64,000 nt of DNA from Congeria kusceri. Taxonomy: Eukaryota > Mollusca > Bivalvia > Myida > Dreissenidae. A model generated the notes under the pieces. It made no database searches, was not told the origin of the DNA, and was given only the letters and a program-made list of their open reading frames with translations. The stretch is from the NCBI GenBank assembly GCA_027627225.1, contig CM051029.1, positions 21,152,356 through 21,216,355 of the forward strand. Reading direction: 5' to 3'. The position numbers were made by a program, and so were the translations under genes. Positions 11,101-26,100 of the stretch are shown piece after piece (the stretch's first letter is position 1; the number at the start of each line of letters is the position of its first letter).

Positions 11101-14100
11101 ATATGCTGAAAACAAAATTAAAACAGGAATTGATTATGTTTTTCTTGCTTAAGCTTAATATTCTGGAGTTTAGATTCTAAAAGCCACCTTTAAAAGAAAT
11201 AATCCATTTACATAAAAACGTTTTTCCCCACTGTACAGTATTACTTAAAAGTGCTTTTGTGATAAGAAAAAAATACATTTTTATGATTTCTTTTTTATAA
11301 AATTCACAGTTAAACACAATAACCAAAAACTTGTTGAACATGCGGCCTAATAGAATATTATTTTCTAGGAATGATGGAATGACGTCATATCTGGAAATCA
11401 ATGATAGTAAGATAAAATGGTGACACTTGACACTTATGTTAGCAATGTTGCCCTTTTAGAAGTTTTAAACGTTTTTTTATATAAATAAGTTAACAAAACG
11501 GTGGTAGATAATTATATTTACTTTCAAATATTAGTTCTAAATAATCTTTTCAAATAGTTGAAATAATTTGATTATTGACATTTAACGTTAGGGTCGCGAA
11601 TTTACGGTAATCGAGGATATTATCATGGAAGTACCAGTTCTCGAACCTCTAAGGATGTACCCTGGCTTGTGGACTTTGTTGCAAAAGCATTCTTGAAACA
11701 ACATTATAGATCAATATTTCAATCTCTGATACACATTTTTATGCATTAATAGTGACACATATTTGGTCTATTTTAGAACATTTACGCAATATGATGTCAC
11801 CACCCTGCTATTTAAACTGTCATGGCGGCCTAAAAATAACTGATCTATTCTCGAACCCACAGCTATAAATAACGAAAACATGGTGTATCACATGATTTTC
11901 ACTTGTCTTTCCGATGCAACCGATAGGGGAGCTCTAAGGGTAGTTTTTCTTTCAGAAAAAAACATTTAATTTAAGAAATATGTACATTTATTTGAAATGC
12001 ATAAAAAGTCATAGAGTTTTTAATAAAATTGTTTAACAAAACAAAATAATAATAGTAAATACATGTTTTTGATGCATATTTCGGATAAATTTGCGACGAT
12101 TGTACATAATGTTTACCATAGCACCTGGTACAAATAATCTGATGATGTCATACGCACTTTGCTTACATGTAAATAGCGCATTAACGATAGGTTCGAAAAT
12201 AGGTGAGGTTTGAGAATAGGTACCTTCACGATATAATGAATGCTATTTAATTCGGCACCTGGTAAGTTCGGCACCTATTCACTTTGGCACTAGCGAGTCA
12301 TTTCGGCACTTAAAATCGGCCAACCTCTCATTTACAAACATGATTATCAATATTACAAACATGATTATCAATATTACAAACATGATTATCAATATTATAT
12401 TAATAATACAATGATTACAACCTTATCATTAAAATATAATTATAAAATAAAATCTTCAATTAATTGAAATGTTCATGCCTAAATTTTGAACATAATTGTG
12501 TGTTAACTAATTGGGCCGCACGCGTCCTGTATACATGATTGTGGCAAACTGATGGAATATCCCTTTTAATATATCTTAGATTTTTTCACACCTATCTTTA
12601 AGTAGCCAAAATGTGCTAATTATTTGCAAATTGTTATAACATCAATTAAAGATGTGTTAATCTACCACGGCCATCAATTAAAGATGTGTTAATCTGCCTT
12701 GGCCGAAGTGACTAACTGTCAATGCCGTAAAGGCCAAACTTCCGTAGTGACTCTTGATTACAGGACCGATGTAACCAGGTGTCGAGATGACTAGATACCA
12801 TTATAATGACTCCCCCCTATGTCAATGACGATTCGCGTGTTGCTGTTGGGCAAAGTGAAACTCTTCTAGTATGGTAGTCTAATTTATAAGGTACTATAAC
12901 GACTCACCCCTATGATGAATGGCCCGGTGTTTATTGTTTTTATTGTTGTACATGATGTGCGATTTCGTAAAAATCATCAGTATTTTTAACATGTAAAGAA
13001 TATGGTAAAATCGTCTTAATAACAAAATAAATAATAATAATAAAATCGATAATTATAATAAATTAATAAAAATAAATAAATAATATAATATAATAATAAA
13101 TCAATAATAATAAAAAGACGGAAAAGAAAGGAAACGCTACTTCTTAACTTCTTACCACTTCTCCCTAATTTGACTTTGTGGAGAAGTGACTTCTCCCAAA
13201 AAATTTAGACTAGCTTGACCCCTGAACTTACAAAATATATAAAATTGTAATTGATCTGTTTTCTAATATCACATTTTCTTTCCAGTGATACATGTGTTGA
13301 CATTATAGCTCACTAGCTCTTAATTGTTGACAATATTTACTCTATAGTAACATTGGTATGAAATTGATAACCGATATATTAATTGTTGACAATATTTACT
13401 CTATAGTAACATTGGTATGAAATTGATAACCGATATATTGTCATTATGAACTGATCATACGTTTAGTAGAAAACAGATTGTGCATGAAATGTGTTTATCA
13501 TTTAGTTATTGAATAAAGATTGTGTCTGAAATGTGTTTATCATTTCGTTATTTAATAAAGAACTGATGACTACAATTTGTTGCTTTAACTTAAAAAGCTA
13601 CAGGCAAAATATTGTATATTCAAACATCACCATTTGCTTCGTATAATAATTTGACCCCTGCAATGCTCAATTTGACTCCTCAAATTTTCAGACCAGGTGT
13701 CATTTCACTCTTGCACTGTAAAATCTATTGAAGTCCCTAGATGATTTTATGTAGACATCGTCTCTCAGTAAATACAAGCCACAAAATCGGCAAAATAATC
13801 ACTCTTTTAATGCGTTGCAGCGGCGCTGTATTCATATTCTGGTCTTGTGTTTAGCAGCAGTACTGGTACCCCTTTTCCATCGATATTCACGCGACTGTTC
13901 GAACTAAAAGTATTTCACTAAAACTGAGATTAAAATAGATTGCTCTATCAGTATGTAAAGAACAATACCGCGTTCACCAGCCTAAGATGATCAGATGTCT
14001 TTACCCAAGAAACGGCATTGAAAGACGCTTGTTTTTTTTAAGATGATGCATGTTGACTAGAAGACTAAGAAGACTAAAAACTGCGTCTAAGACCTCCTAA

Positions 14101-17100
14101 TTAATTTAGTCAAGCTAAAAACTAGGCAAAACTGACTTTTTACTATAACTTTGTGTGTGCGCATACTAAACAAATAATTATAATTTTATACATTTAATTA
14201 TTGATTAGCGTAGACCTAGGCTTAGCATTAACACATTATTAATTGATTTATCAGTTATCACAATCAGGAATCATCAATAAACTAATGAAAATCAATACTG
14301 ATCTCATACACATAGAAGGTATACAGGCCTTAGGCCCCCCCAAAAAATAGTCCCGTTTCTGGTCTCCCGACCGACCCTTTACTTTTGCTGCTGACCCTAC
14401 ATATTTTTGGTCCAAAACTAATAAAGACTGAAAAAGACTGTTACCGTGTACAACACAAACCATTCTCCCGTCATAAAAAAATAAAATAAAACATTTAAAT
14501 AAATTCCTACCTACTGACCCTTATTTTTGGGGATTGGAGACCAGAAACGACACTTGTTTTTGGCCTTATACTGGAGATCATAAAGTATTTTACCCTAAAT
14601 GGAAGCGTTAATTTAATAATTAATCAATAATGTGGTCTTCTTGATAATCATATTATGCAATTTCCGGTTCGAAATATTATGGTACGAATGTATTTACCGG
14701 TACTTGATTTAATTTGTCAAATTGAATTTTGATCGATTACTTTACGAACCGCTATGCAAAATATTAATTGTTCAATTCGAATGCATAGTATTTGCAATAA
14801 TTTATGTTTATAGCAAATATAGTTTCATTTATGTTGATTTTTTAAGTCTTTTTTTGCATTTAAAGTGTGAATGGATTCAGTTTTCAATTTTCATTAACCT
14901 GGAAAATCAAAGTGACTATATAACATCAGGTGACAACGAATCAACATTGACATTGTGATTTTTAGTTGTAAATTGATGCAGTTTGTGATATGTCACTATG
15001 ACGAATGGTATTTGTAAACTGTTTTTGCTTATAAGCAATAATTTCATGGCCATTATTCACAATATCCGAATAAGGGCAATTGATTTTATACTTAAAACCT
15101 ACACATAGTATTTTTTATCAGGACATTATTTTATGATTTAATATAATCACTAATGCTAGTGAAAGATCTGGGATATCAAAAGGTACAGGGTGCTGCTAAA
15201 AAGGACATTTTCAAATGACTTCATAAATCCTGACTTTATTAGTGTATTGCTTCTAATTATGTTTCTTAGCATAGTCTTTTCATTCATCATTGAATGCAAA
15301 ATAATAAAAATTTCTGTGTTGACCAGCCTAGAGGGGCAGCAGGGGGTAACCAAAAAGGAGCTTTCAGGAACTTTAAAATTACGAATAGTTATATCATAAA
15401 AGAGCCTCCTAGACCCCTGACCAAATCTCTTAGATTTAGATAAAAATCGCTCGTTTCATTTGATAATGACAACCCAGCTATTAAACTGAGAATTTGAGCA
15501 TGCCCAGTTCAATTTTTACCAGTGCAGCGCTTATAGGCTTCTGCTAATTTGGACCACTGTTATTAGGGACAGATCTATGATCACAGAAGGTACAGGGTGC
15601 TCCTCTAAAGGAGCAGGGGGGAAGCCAGACTTGACAGAAGGTACAGGGTGCTCCTCTAAAGGAGATGGGGGGAAGCCAGACTTGGTTTTTGACATTTTCT
15701 AATAATTTGCTAAATCCATGGTTTTTATGAGTCTATTGTAATGAGTCTATTGTAATGAGTCTATTGTAATGAGTCTATTGCTTCTAATTAAGGTCTTAAA
15801 GCATAGTTTGTTCATTTGTTATTGTTGAATATTTGCAACAAATTCATTGAATTTCAAAAGATATTCAACATTTCTGTGTGGACCAGCCTAGAGGGGCAGA
15901 AGGGGGGAACCAAAAATGAGCAGGGCGCAGCACCCTGCTATTTCTCTCTAGATCTTTCCCTACAGTTATGCTGCACAGACACCTAGTTCATGTCATGTTG
16001 GTAGTTACTGAATGAGACCCTCTCATTCCAAATCTTGTATCCTAGCCTGAATTGTGAGTATAAAAATGTTGTACCAACATGTGGCAAATTGCTAGTAAGG
16101 TAATATAAGGTTTTGTAACCCCTGTGTGGACTCGTATGACTTTGACCATGCTGTTAGGAACTGGACAGGTAGTAAATTTTGGATTCAGTACCTAGTCTCC
16201 ATTTACTCAAACTGACAATATTCTTTCAATAGAAATTTAACGAAGATTCAAAGAGCAATATGACTTTATGTTGGACAAAACAAATTCTTAAGTTCAGAAT
16301 GCAATATTAATGACAGTTTAGTAACCTAGGTTCTTTAACAATAATTCAGTCACAGATCCCTCGAAAGATCCAAAACAAGGTCGGGAAATCCCTCAATAAT
16401 TACTGGCCCATAATTCAGTCACAGATCCCTCGAAAGACCCAAAACAAGGTCGGGAAATCCCTCAATAATTACTGGCCCATAATTCAGTCACAGATCCCTC
16501 GAAAGACCCAAAACAAGGTCGGGAAATCCCTCAATAATTACTGGCCCATAATTCAGTCACAGATCCCTCGAAAGACCCAAAACAAGGTCTGGAAATCCCT
16601 CAATAATTACTGGCCCATAATTCAGTCACAGATCCCTCGAAAGACCCAAAACAAGGTCTGGAAATCCCTCAATAATTACTGGCCCATAATTCAGTCACAG
16701 ATCCCTCGAAAGACCCAAAACAAGGTCTGGAAATCCCTCAATAATTACTGGCCCATAATTCAGTCACAGATCCCTCGAAAGACCCAAAACAAGGTCGGGA
16801 AATCCCTCAATAATTACTGGCCCATAATTCAGTCACAGATCCCTCGAAAGACCCAAAACAAGGTCTGGAAATCCCTCAATAATTACTGGCCCATAATTCA
16901 GTCACAGATCCCTCGAAAGACCCAAAACAAGGTCTGGAAATCCCTCAATAATTACTGGCCCATAATTCAGTCACAGATCCCTCGAAAGACCCAAAACAAG
17001 GTCTGGAAATCCCTCAATAATTACTGGCCCATAATTCAGTCACAGATCCCTCGAAAGACCCAAAACAAGGTCGGGAAATCCCTCAATAATTACTGGCCCA

Positions 17101-20100
17101 TAATTCAGTCACAGATCCCTCGAAAGATCCAAAACAAGGTCGGGAAATCCCTCAATAATTACTGGCCCATAATTCAGTCACAGATCCCTCGAAAGATCCA
17201 AAACAAGGTCGGGAAATCCCTCAATAATTACTGGCCCATAATTCAGTCACAGATCCCTCGAAAGACCCAAAACAAGGTCGGGAAATCCCTCAATAATTAC
17301 TGGCCCATAATTCAGTCACAGATCCCTCGAAAGATCCAAAACAAGGTCGGGAAATCCCTCAATAATTACTGGCCCATAATTCAGTCACAGATCCCTCGAA
17401 AGATCCAAAACAAGGTCGGGAAATCCCTCAATAATTACTGGCCCATAATTCAGTCACAGATCCCTCGAAAGACCCAAAACAAGGTCGGGAAATCCCTCAA
17501 TAATTACTGGCCCATAATTCAGTCACAGATCCCTCGAAAGACCCAAAACAAGGTCGGGAAATCCCTCAATAATTACTGGCCCATAATTCAGTCACAGATC
17601 CCTCGAAAGATCCAAAACAAGGTCGGGAAATCCCTCAATAATTACTGGCCCATAATTCAGTCACAGATCCCTCGAAAGATCCAAAACAAGGTCGGGAAAT
17701 CCCTCAATAATTACTGGCCCATAATTCAGTCACAGATCCCTCGAAAGACCCAAAACAAGGTCGGGAAATCCCTCAATAATTACTGGCCCATAATTCAGTC
17801 ACAGATCCCTCGAAAGACCCAAAACAAGGTCGGGAAATCCCTCAATAATTACTGGCCCATAATTCAGTCACAGATCCCTCGAAAGACCCAAAACAAGGTC
17901 GGGAAATCCCTCAATAATTACTGGCCCATAATTCAGTCACAGATCCCTCGAAAGACCCAAAACAAGGTCGGGAAATCCCTCAATAATTACTGGCCCAAAG
18001 TCCATTTTACTGATCACCCAGAAACATTTAGATTGCAAGTTAATACCTGACCTGAATTTTTCACCAGCCATGAGGGGACACTTTAGTTTAAACTAGGGAT
18101 GTCAACGAATAATCGAATATTCGAATACTTGACCGAATATTTGAATATTAAATGAGTATTCGAATGGCAAAAAAAATCTCCATAATAAACTAGTTTAATT
18201 CTATAATCTGTGATCATTATGTTTTCAGTTACCTACTTTGACACGTTAACATGTTATTTAACACAATTGATACCCCTATGCGCATTGGGAAATAACATAT
18301 TAAGCAAATTGTGACAGTCGAGTCGTAAATGGACCCTAAGAAGAGACCGATATTTGCGCAGTTTGTATGTAACATTATTTGGGTGCTAAACTGAAGCTAA
18401 TTGGAGACCGATGTTTTCACACTGATGCTAATTGGAGACCAGTGTTTGAAAAATGTATGGTGCATTATGCGGTTTAGGTGTTACTATTAATTTAATTTCA
18501 TTCCTTTAATTATCGGTGCATTAACAACAAGATTTTTCATGCCAACATTGATTTGCTCAATATAACAAACGCAAATGAGTAAAACAGTACAGGTATATAT
18601 TCCATGTGTTTTCCGATTAATCTCAAAGTCTTCTCGTTCAATAAAGTGTTTATTAAATTGTCAGATTGCATTTACAAATCATCATGCCTCCACATAAGCC
18701 TTCAGCTGATAATTGTATGATTTGATGTTTTTTATGTTTTGTACGATGAAATGAGGTCATGTCTTACAATACAAGATGCTGCTAAAATCTACTTTGTGTA
18801 TTGAGTGTCTGTTTTGCGATGTTTGAAGTGTATAGATCTGTTTTACTATTAATAAATGTATAACAAAGTAAATGATTAAAAATAAAATCTAAGAATGGTT
18901 TTCTATGTTGTTTTATTATGAAATCAATGAATCAGATGATGATGATTGATGATGATGATGATGGGAAAATTCGTATTAAATTCATAGAGTCGACAGCCAT
19001 AAGAACGGTTTTCAACGACACATTAATTCATTTACCTATTATACATCCTGGATAAATGAACAACGACTCGGACATTTCAAAAACGATCAAATATTTGAAT
19101 ATTAAATTCGAATATTCGAATAGCGTTTTCGTATTCATTGCCATCCCTAGTTTAAACCTATTTATTTAAGCTCGATTAAAAAATATATACTTTTTCTGCT
19201 CTACCACACTATCACTGGCTTTGTCCAAGGTCTGATGATACTTTGGAAGACTGCCATCATCCATCGCTGCTAACACCACCACTGAACTCATACATCGCTG
19301 CTAACACCACCACTGAACTCATACATGGCTGCTAACACCACCACTGAACTCATACATGGCTGCTAACACCACCACTGAACTCATACATGGCTGCTAACAC
19401 CACCACTGAACTCATACATCGCTGCTAACACCACCACTGAACTCATACATCGCTGCTAACACCACCACTGAACTCATACATGGCTGCTAACACCACCACT
19501 GAACTCATACATGGCTGCTAACACCACCACTGAACTCATACATCGCTGCTAACACCACCACTGAACTCATACATCGCTGCTAACACCACCACTGAACTCA
19601 TACATCGCTGCTAACACCACCACTGAACTCATACATCGCTGCTAACACCACCACTGAACTCATACATCGCTGCTAACACCACCACTGAACTCATACATTA
19701 AGGGTTTGGGTGTCTTAATTATGTACCATTGATTCATTTCAGTGTTATATGCCAAGACCTCAGCGTCAGAACAACCGAAGATTGACCTGTAAGTTGATTT
19801 TGAACAATTCAAGTCGTAGTTGATTGACAAGCAACTTTTTAATTTTGGATGCAAAAATACTTAAATTTCTTAATTAGTGCATCTTGGCTGGACCTGTTGT
19901 TGTTGTTTTTTACGGCATTTCAATACTAGTAACTTTGTTTGTTTTCATGAATATTTGGATACCCATATTTACTGAATGAATGGGCTGTTGATTCAGTTCT
20001 GAAGAGCTTTCCTGGCTAACATTATTTACAGATTTTATAGCTTAATATAAAATTGTGTAAGTCAAACACTACATTATTCAAATATACTTGTTGACTGTTA

Positions 20101-23100
20101 ACTTGCATTATTTACTTAAGGTGAGGGACATTTGGACATACTTTGATGTATATTGTCTTGGTTCATGAATTTTGTTGTTGTAAATTTATAATCCTGAGAT
20201 ATTAATGTTGTAGAATGCCCCTGTTGAAAGATATGAAATCTTAAGATTTGAAATATATAATTATATTAAAAAAGGTTGAAGCTGACATTTTTAACGGTGA
20301 CTATTTTAAGTGTATTTATTGTAAAATGTCGAATTTGAAATATAAATTACAATGTATTTCTGTAATCGTCATAATATCAACATGATTCATATCTATTAAT
20401 ACATTTGTTCTCTTTCCAAAATATTTTAATTCACTTTTGCAGCTTAAGTGTTTTAACAGAATATTCCAGTATTTAAAATTTCAGTATTTATTATAACACA
20501 CAAGATTTCTTGTCTTTAGGGACGCCAGGCGAGGTATTTATGAACAGGACATTCCAGGCGTGGCCGCCGGGGGTTTGAGTACACAAGAACTGTACCATGA
20601 GATCGAGAAACTCAAGGCAAAGGTTCATGAGCTGGAGAAAGGGTAGGTTAGGTTGAGCAACACAAATTATGTGCACTTATCCTTCGATTTCATGTTTTAA
20701 CTGTGTGTAACACGTACATAATGTTTATATACAAGAAACTCAGGCTCTTATTGAATATGTCTGGGGCAATGCAAAAACCAACAAGTCTAATGGATATAAG
20801 TTATTATTCTAAGATGGCAGGGCTTTTTTCACCATTTTGGGAATATGACCTATACCCGTGAAATTGGGAAATCTAGCAACAATTGCCTAAAATTGGGAAA
20901 AATTATAACAGTTTGATTAACGTTGAAAGTGTATGTTTTAATGTTAAATTTGAATAATTACTGACAGACTGCAATTTTCACATCATTGTCACATGTTTAT
21001 TCAGTTAGAGTAGACAAAATTATAACTATAGATGTCATTCAACACTATCAGTTTAATGCACTGTCACTTTATAACAGAAGATCCCTTGTCTTCCTGTTCT
21101 TGAAGTTGTCAATTACGGAGATGGTCTGATCTTCACCTAAGGCCTTGTCACCAGTAGAAATTTCAATTTCTGTTGAAGTCAGCAGTTGATCACTGCAAGT
21201 TGTACTTGTAGGTTGCTGTTCAATTGCTGTTGGTGTCGCCGCCAGACACACTTGTTTGAACAAAACATCGATCTTTTTACAATTAGTGTTTTTTTGTTGT
21301 TTTTTTTCTGTAATACTTGCTGTTGTGGGACATCTTACCATGCCAAAAGCGTCTCAGTCAAAAGACGCTTACATTGGGACATTAAAGTAACGATAATAGC
21401 CGAAAGTATTCCGCATTAGTAATGTCCGAGTTACTGCAGTTCATACTCAATATGATTCAGCCCAATACGTCGTATGAAGGTCGCATTATGGGTAAAATTA
21501 GGTAAAAAATTAACCGATTTCACAAAAATAAATTTCAGTACGATTGGGAATTTTTGAATTTGAATTGGGAAAAAAAGAGACATTTTGCCATAGGGACTGT
21601 GGCCGAATATCGGCTATAAAATCGGCCAAAAAAAGCCCTGGATGGTTAAACTTGTGGATGTGTTATTGTGTGGATACCTTTTTTGTTACGACACAACCAT
21701 AGATCTTTTGAAGCTTTTACTTTCCTAAAAAAAGAATTACCCGAATTTGAACAAAATCTTGGAAGTACATTCAAGGTCTTTTAAAGGGTTTGTTTTTCGT
21801 TCACCTTGACCAGGATCGTTTGACTTTCAAAGGTGTTAATGTACATTTTGTTGACTGCATATTTCAGAAGGAAAGTCTATCCCAAGGTTCCGAATCTCAA
21901 CTACAAGGACCGAAAGAGGATTCTGGTATGTAGTTCATTAGCGCTTCATGTAAATGGCCCATGATCTGCCATATTTTGCAGCTGAAATAATACTTTCCCT
22001 TATCAAATAGTGCGTCATGCTCCCCACCACGCACACACAATTTAAATTGTTTGCCTAGTCATTATCATTTTGTCATATAAAGTAATAACATGATCTTGGA
22101 TACAAAGTATCTACTTCAACAATCTGACTAACATGCACAATCTTCTTATAATCATGATGGTAAGGTAAAAAAACTAATCCGAAACTCTGGAACAGTGTTT
22201 TTTTTCAGTGATTTGTGAATATGCCCTTTTCTGTGAAATTCTGAAAATTGCTTGGTAAAACCCCAAAATTGTGCAAATATTTGTTATCATTGAAAAAGAA
22301 AAATATAAACCAGTATCAAAATTCAAATAATAACTAGTGATTTTCTTGTATTTAAACAAACTTCAAATACAAACACAAGATTAATGTGATTTAAACACTC
22401 ATGCAACCATTGATCTTTATTAAAACATTTTCAAAAATTTCTTAATTTTTTATCCACTTTTCCATTTGTGAATTTAGGCCAAACAAATTGTGAAAAAAGT
22501 ATATTTTTGGCTTTGTGAATGGTACCAATTTTCAACATGAAAGTATGGCAAAAAAAAAACAAAGGAATTTTCAAAAACAATATTTATATCTCAGCCAATA
22601 AGATTGCTTGTTTCTACAAATGTTCAGTCGTCGAAACGTGACCTAATGGTTGTCCTCAGATCCTAATCAGCATATCGTAGGATATGATTTTAATCAGATT
22701 TATATTTCAGCTATTTCGTTGTCATTAATGCTGTATAACATAATGTGAACATTGTTCCAATAACTGTAGCATGAAAATCCGCCGGTTTGTCTGCTGGGAC
22801 GTTGGCTCCTCCCCCCCCCCCCAAAAAAAAACAAAAAAACCAAACAAAACACCACCACCACCACCACCACCAACAACAAAAACAACTACATAAAGACAAA
22901 TAAGAGGAATAGTATTTAAATAACTTATGTTAATATCTTCTAGCTTCAAGCCAGCATTTATATAGTGTGATATACATGCACTCTAATACATTCAATCATT
23001 TTCACCTCCAAAGCACATGAAGATGAACATCCTTACACACACTACATGTTGCGTGGTTTTTGCCTAAATTTGCGTGTCCACAGTGAGTCACTGCTGTGTG

Positions 23101-26100
23101 GAATTCCACGCTGGTTACCATGGAATCGTGCGATTTGCATTGACCACGGTGACATCGCCGTGGAAAATCGTGATGATACCATTTTTATTTTATATCGAAA
23201 AGATTACTGCGGATCTGCGCGATTATTGGGTGTCAGTTACAATTCATGTACATTTACGAGACAAGAAGATGGTCGAATGAGTCGATGTACCATATAAATG
23301 TAGCATATGCTGTTGTAGTGTTTTCTGTACATGCATGTACCTTTTATTATTATTAATTTACTCATGTGATAGTCCAGGTACCCAAAAGCCAATATATGAT
23401 CAAATATGTTAATGAACATTTGCTTCAGTATTTTTTGGACGTTTGATGCGGAATAAATGCATATCAAATGCAATACTTTAAGGAAGAAAAACTTGTTTGT
23501 TTATTAAATATTTTTGTAACAAAAGTAATCACGAAAAGTCCATAAATTTCATAACTGTTTCACGAGCCAAATCGATCATTTTTATAAAAAGTAAAACAGC
23601 TTCGAAGCCAGCTCTCCGAAAAATTATCAATGCATTTGAGTAATTATTAAACAGTATACGTATGTACTCTTTACTGTCAGAATATAACAGTTACCAGTGC
23701 ACAACACTTTGCAGCAATCGATGAACAATTGAGCAAAAACATTAACGTTGTAATTCTAACAATAAATTATAACAATGAATAAAGTAAGCAAGCGAACAAT
23801 TACATGAAAGCGTAATGCCATTTAACAGTTCTTTAATGTTAAATAACTGTAACGAGAGGCAGTCAAATCAACAAAATTGTTTAACACAATTTAAAAACAC
23901 AAAAGTTGCATAAATTACACATACACGATGTACACATGTACTTATGTATTTGTGGCGAATCACCGCGGTCGCGTGGTCCACTGTGGAATCGATAATGATA
24001 AGCTCCACGGTGGACCGTTGTAATCAGCATGGACGGCACGTGTTAAAACACCCCAATAATCGCGGTGGTTCTCCAGGGCAAGATAAAATTATCCACGTTA
24101 GATGTGATTTTTAGGCAAAAACCACGCGACATGTAGTGTACATCGTATACATTTGATGTGGTTTATTTGATGGCAAGATAGGTTATTGGTAAAATGTTAT
24201 TTAGAGTGTTATATGCATAATTCATAGATCACTGGAGGGGCAGGGTTTGTCGGTTCCCACCTGACAGACAAGCTGATGATGCAGGGCCACGAGGTCTACG
24301 TGGTGGACAACTTCTTCACTGGACGCAAAAAGAACGTAGAACACTGGATCGGCCACGATAACTTTGAGCTCATTCACGCTGATATCGTGAACCCACTTTT
24401 CATTGAAGGTACTCGTCACTTAAAGCAGTGATTTGGATTTATAGTTAAGAAATATGCTGTGCTGGTTGATAGTCACCAAGATCGTCTGTCATATTTGTAT
24501 GTATGTGTATGTATGTATGTGTATGTATGTATGTGTATGTATGTATGTATGTGATAGTCACGAAGATCGTCTGTCATCTTTGTATGTATGTGTAGGAGGT
24601 TAATGTAATTATTCAAGTTAAATTCAAACGAGTCTAGAAACAACATCACAAGTCAGTGTTCTTGAATTGTATTGTGATCATACAAGTATCAAGCAATAAT
24701 CCTTTATCTCATCCTGAAATATTTAATGTAGAGAGTTTCCTGCTTAACAATGTTTAACATTTTATGGCCATATGTAAGGTTAATATGCCATCATTATTTT
24801 ATGGCCATATGTGTGGTTAGAATATGCCATCATTATTTTATGGCCATGTGTGAGGTTAGAATATGCCATCATTATTTTATGGCCATATGTGAGGTTAGAA
24901 TATGCCATCATTATTTTATGGCCATATGTGAGGTTAGAATATGACATAATCATTTTATGGCCATATGTGAGGTTAGAATATGCCATCATTATTTTATGGC
25001 CATATGTGAGGTTAGAATATGCCATCATTATTTTATGGCCATATGTGACGTTAGAATATGCCATCATTATTTTTTGGCCATATGTGAGGTTAGAATATGC
25101 CATCATTATTTTATGGCCATATGTGAGGTTAGAATATGCCATTATTATTTTATGGCCATATGTGAGGTTAGAATATGCCATCATTATTTTATGGCCATAT
25201 GTGAGGTTAGAATATGCCATCATTATTTTTTGGCCATATGTGAGGTTAGAATATGCCATCATTATTTTATGGCCATATGTGAGGTTAGAATATGCCATCA
25301 TTATTTTCCAGTGGATCAGATCTACCATCTTGCGTCCCCTGCATCCCCTCCCAACTACATGTACAACCCTGTGAAGACACTGAAAACTAACACCATCGGC
25401 ACCATCAACATGCTGGGTAGGTAATTAGTGTGTAACCATCAACATCATCAGTATGATAGGTGTTCTAGGTATTCTAATGTCATTGGTACCATCAACATGA
25501 TGGGTAGGTTATTATTGTGTAAACATCAACATTACCAGTGTGATAGGTGTTCTAGGTATTCTAATGTCATTGAAGCCATCAACATGCTGGGTAGGTTATT
25601 AGTGTGTAAACGTCAACATCATCAGTATGATAGGTGTTCTATGTATTATTATGTCATTGAAACCACCAACATGCTGGGTAGGTAATTAGTGTGTAAACAT
25701 CAACATCATCAGTATGATAGGTGTTCTAGGTATTCTAATGTCATTGGTACCATCAGCATGCTGGGAAGGTAATTAGTGTGTAAACATCAACATCATCAGT
25801 ATGATAGGTGTTCTAGGTATTCTAATGTCACTGGTACCATCAACATGCTGGGTAGGTTATTAGTGTGTAAACATCAACATCATCAGTATGATAGGTGTTC
25901 TAGGTATTCTAATGTCATTGAAACCATCAACATGCTGAGTAGGTAATTAGTGTGTAAACATCAGCATCATCAGTATGATAGGTGTTCTAGGTAAGTATGA
26001 TAGGTGTTCTAGGTATTCTAATGTCATTGAAACCATCAATATGCTGGGTAGGTTATTAGTGTGTAAACATCAGCATCATCAGTATGATAGGTGTTCTATG

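Larger units (their letters stand above)
8267..19742. other. UXS1: UXS1 intron 1 (11.5 kb), mostly repeats
   Basis: Donor GTAGGT at 8267 and acceptor TTCATTTCAG before 19743. It contains a CAGGG-ended element with a nested SINE (9487-11043), short tandem duplications around 12337-12400 and 12640-12710, a Harbinger-like MITE, family A and B MITEs, a 69-bp satellite, a hAT-like element and a 31-bp minisatellite ending 44 bases before exon 2. No other gene was seen. Large AT-rich stretches (8270-9480, 11050-14330) hold nothing I can name. Confidence 0.85.

Noticed and set aside
16341..17996. A CRISPR-like array
   Set aside because: Units are contiguous 69-bp tandem copies with no unique spacers, and the genome is eukaryotic.
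22700..22949. Glycine- or valine-rich minus-strand frames
   Set aside because: Produced by low-complexity C, A and ACC runs.
24780..25424. Long open frames on both strands (155-187 codons)
   Set aside because: They arise because the repeat period (39 bp) is divisible by three; only the last part of one frame coincides with real UXS1 exon 6.
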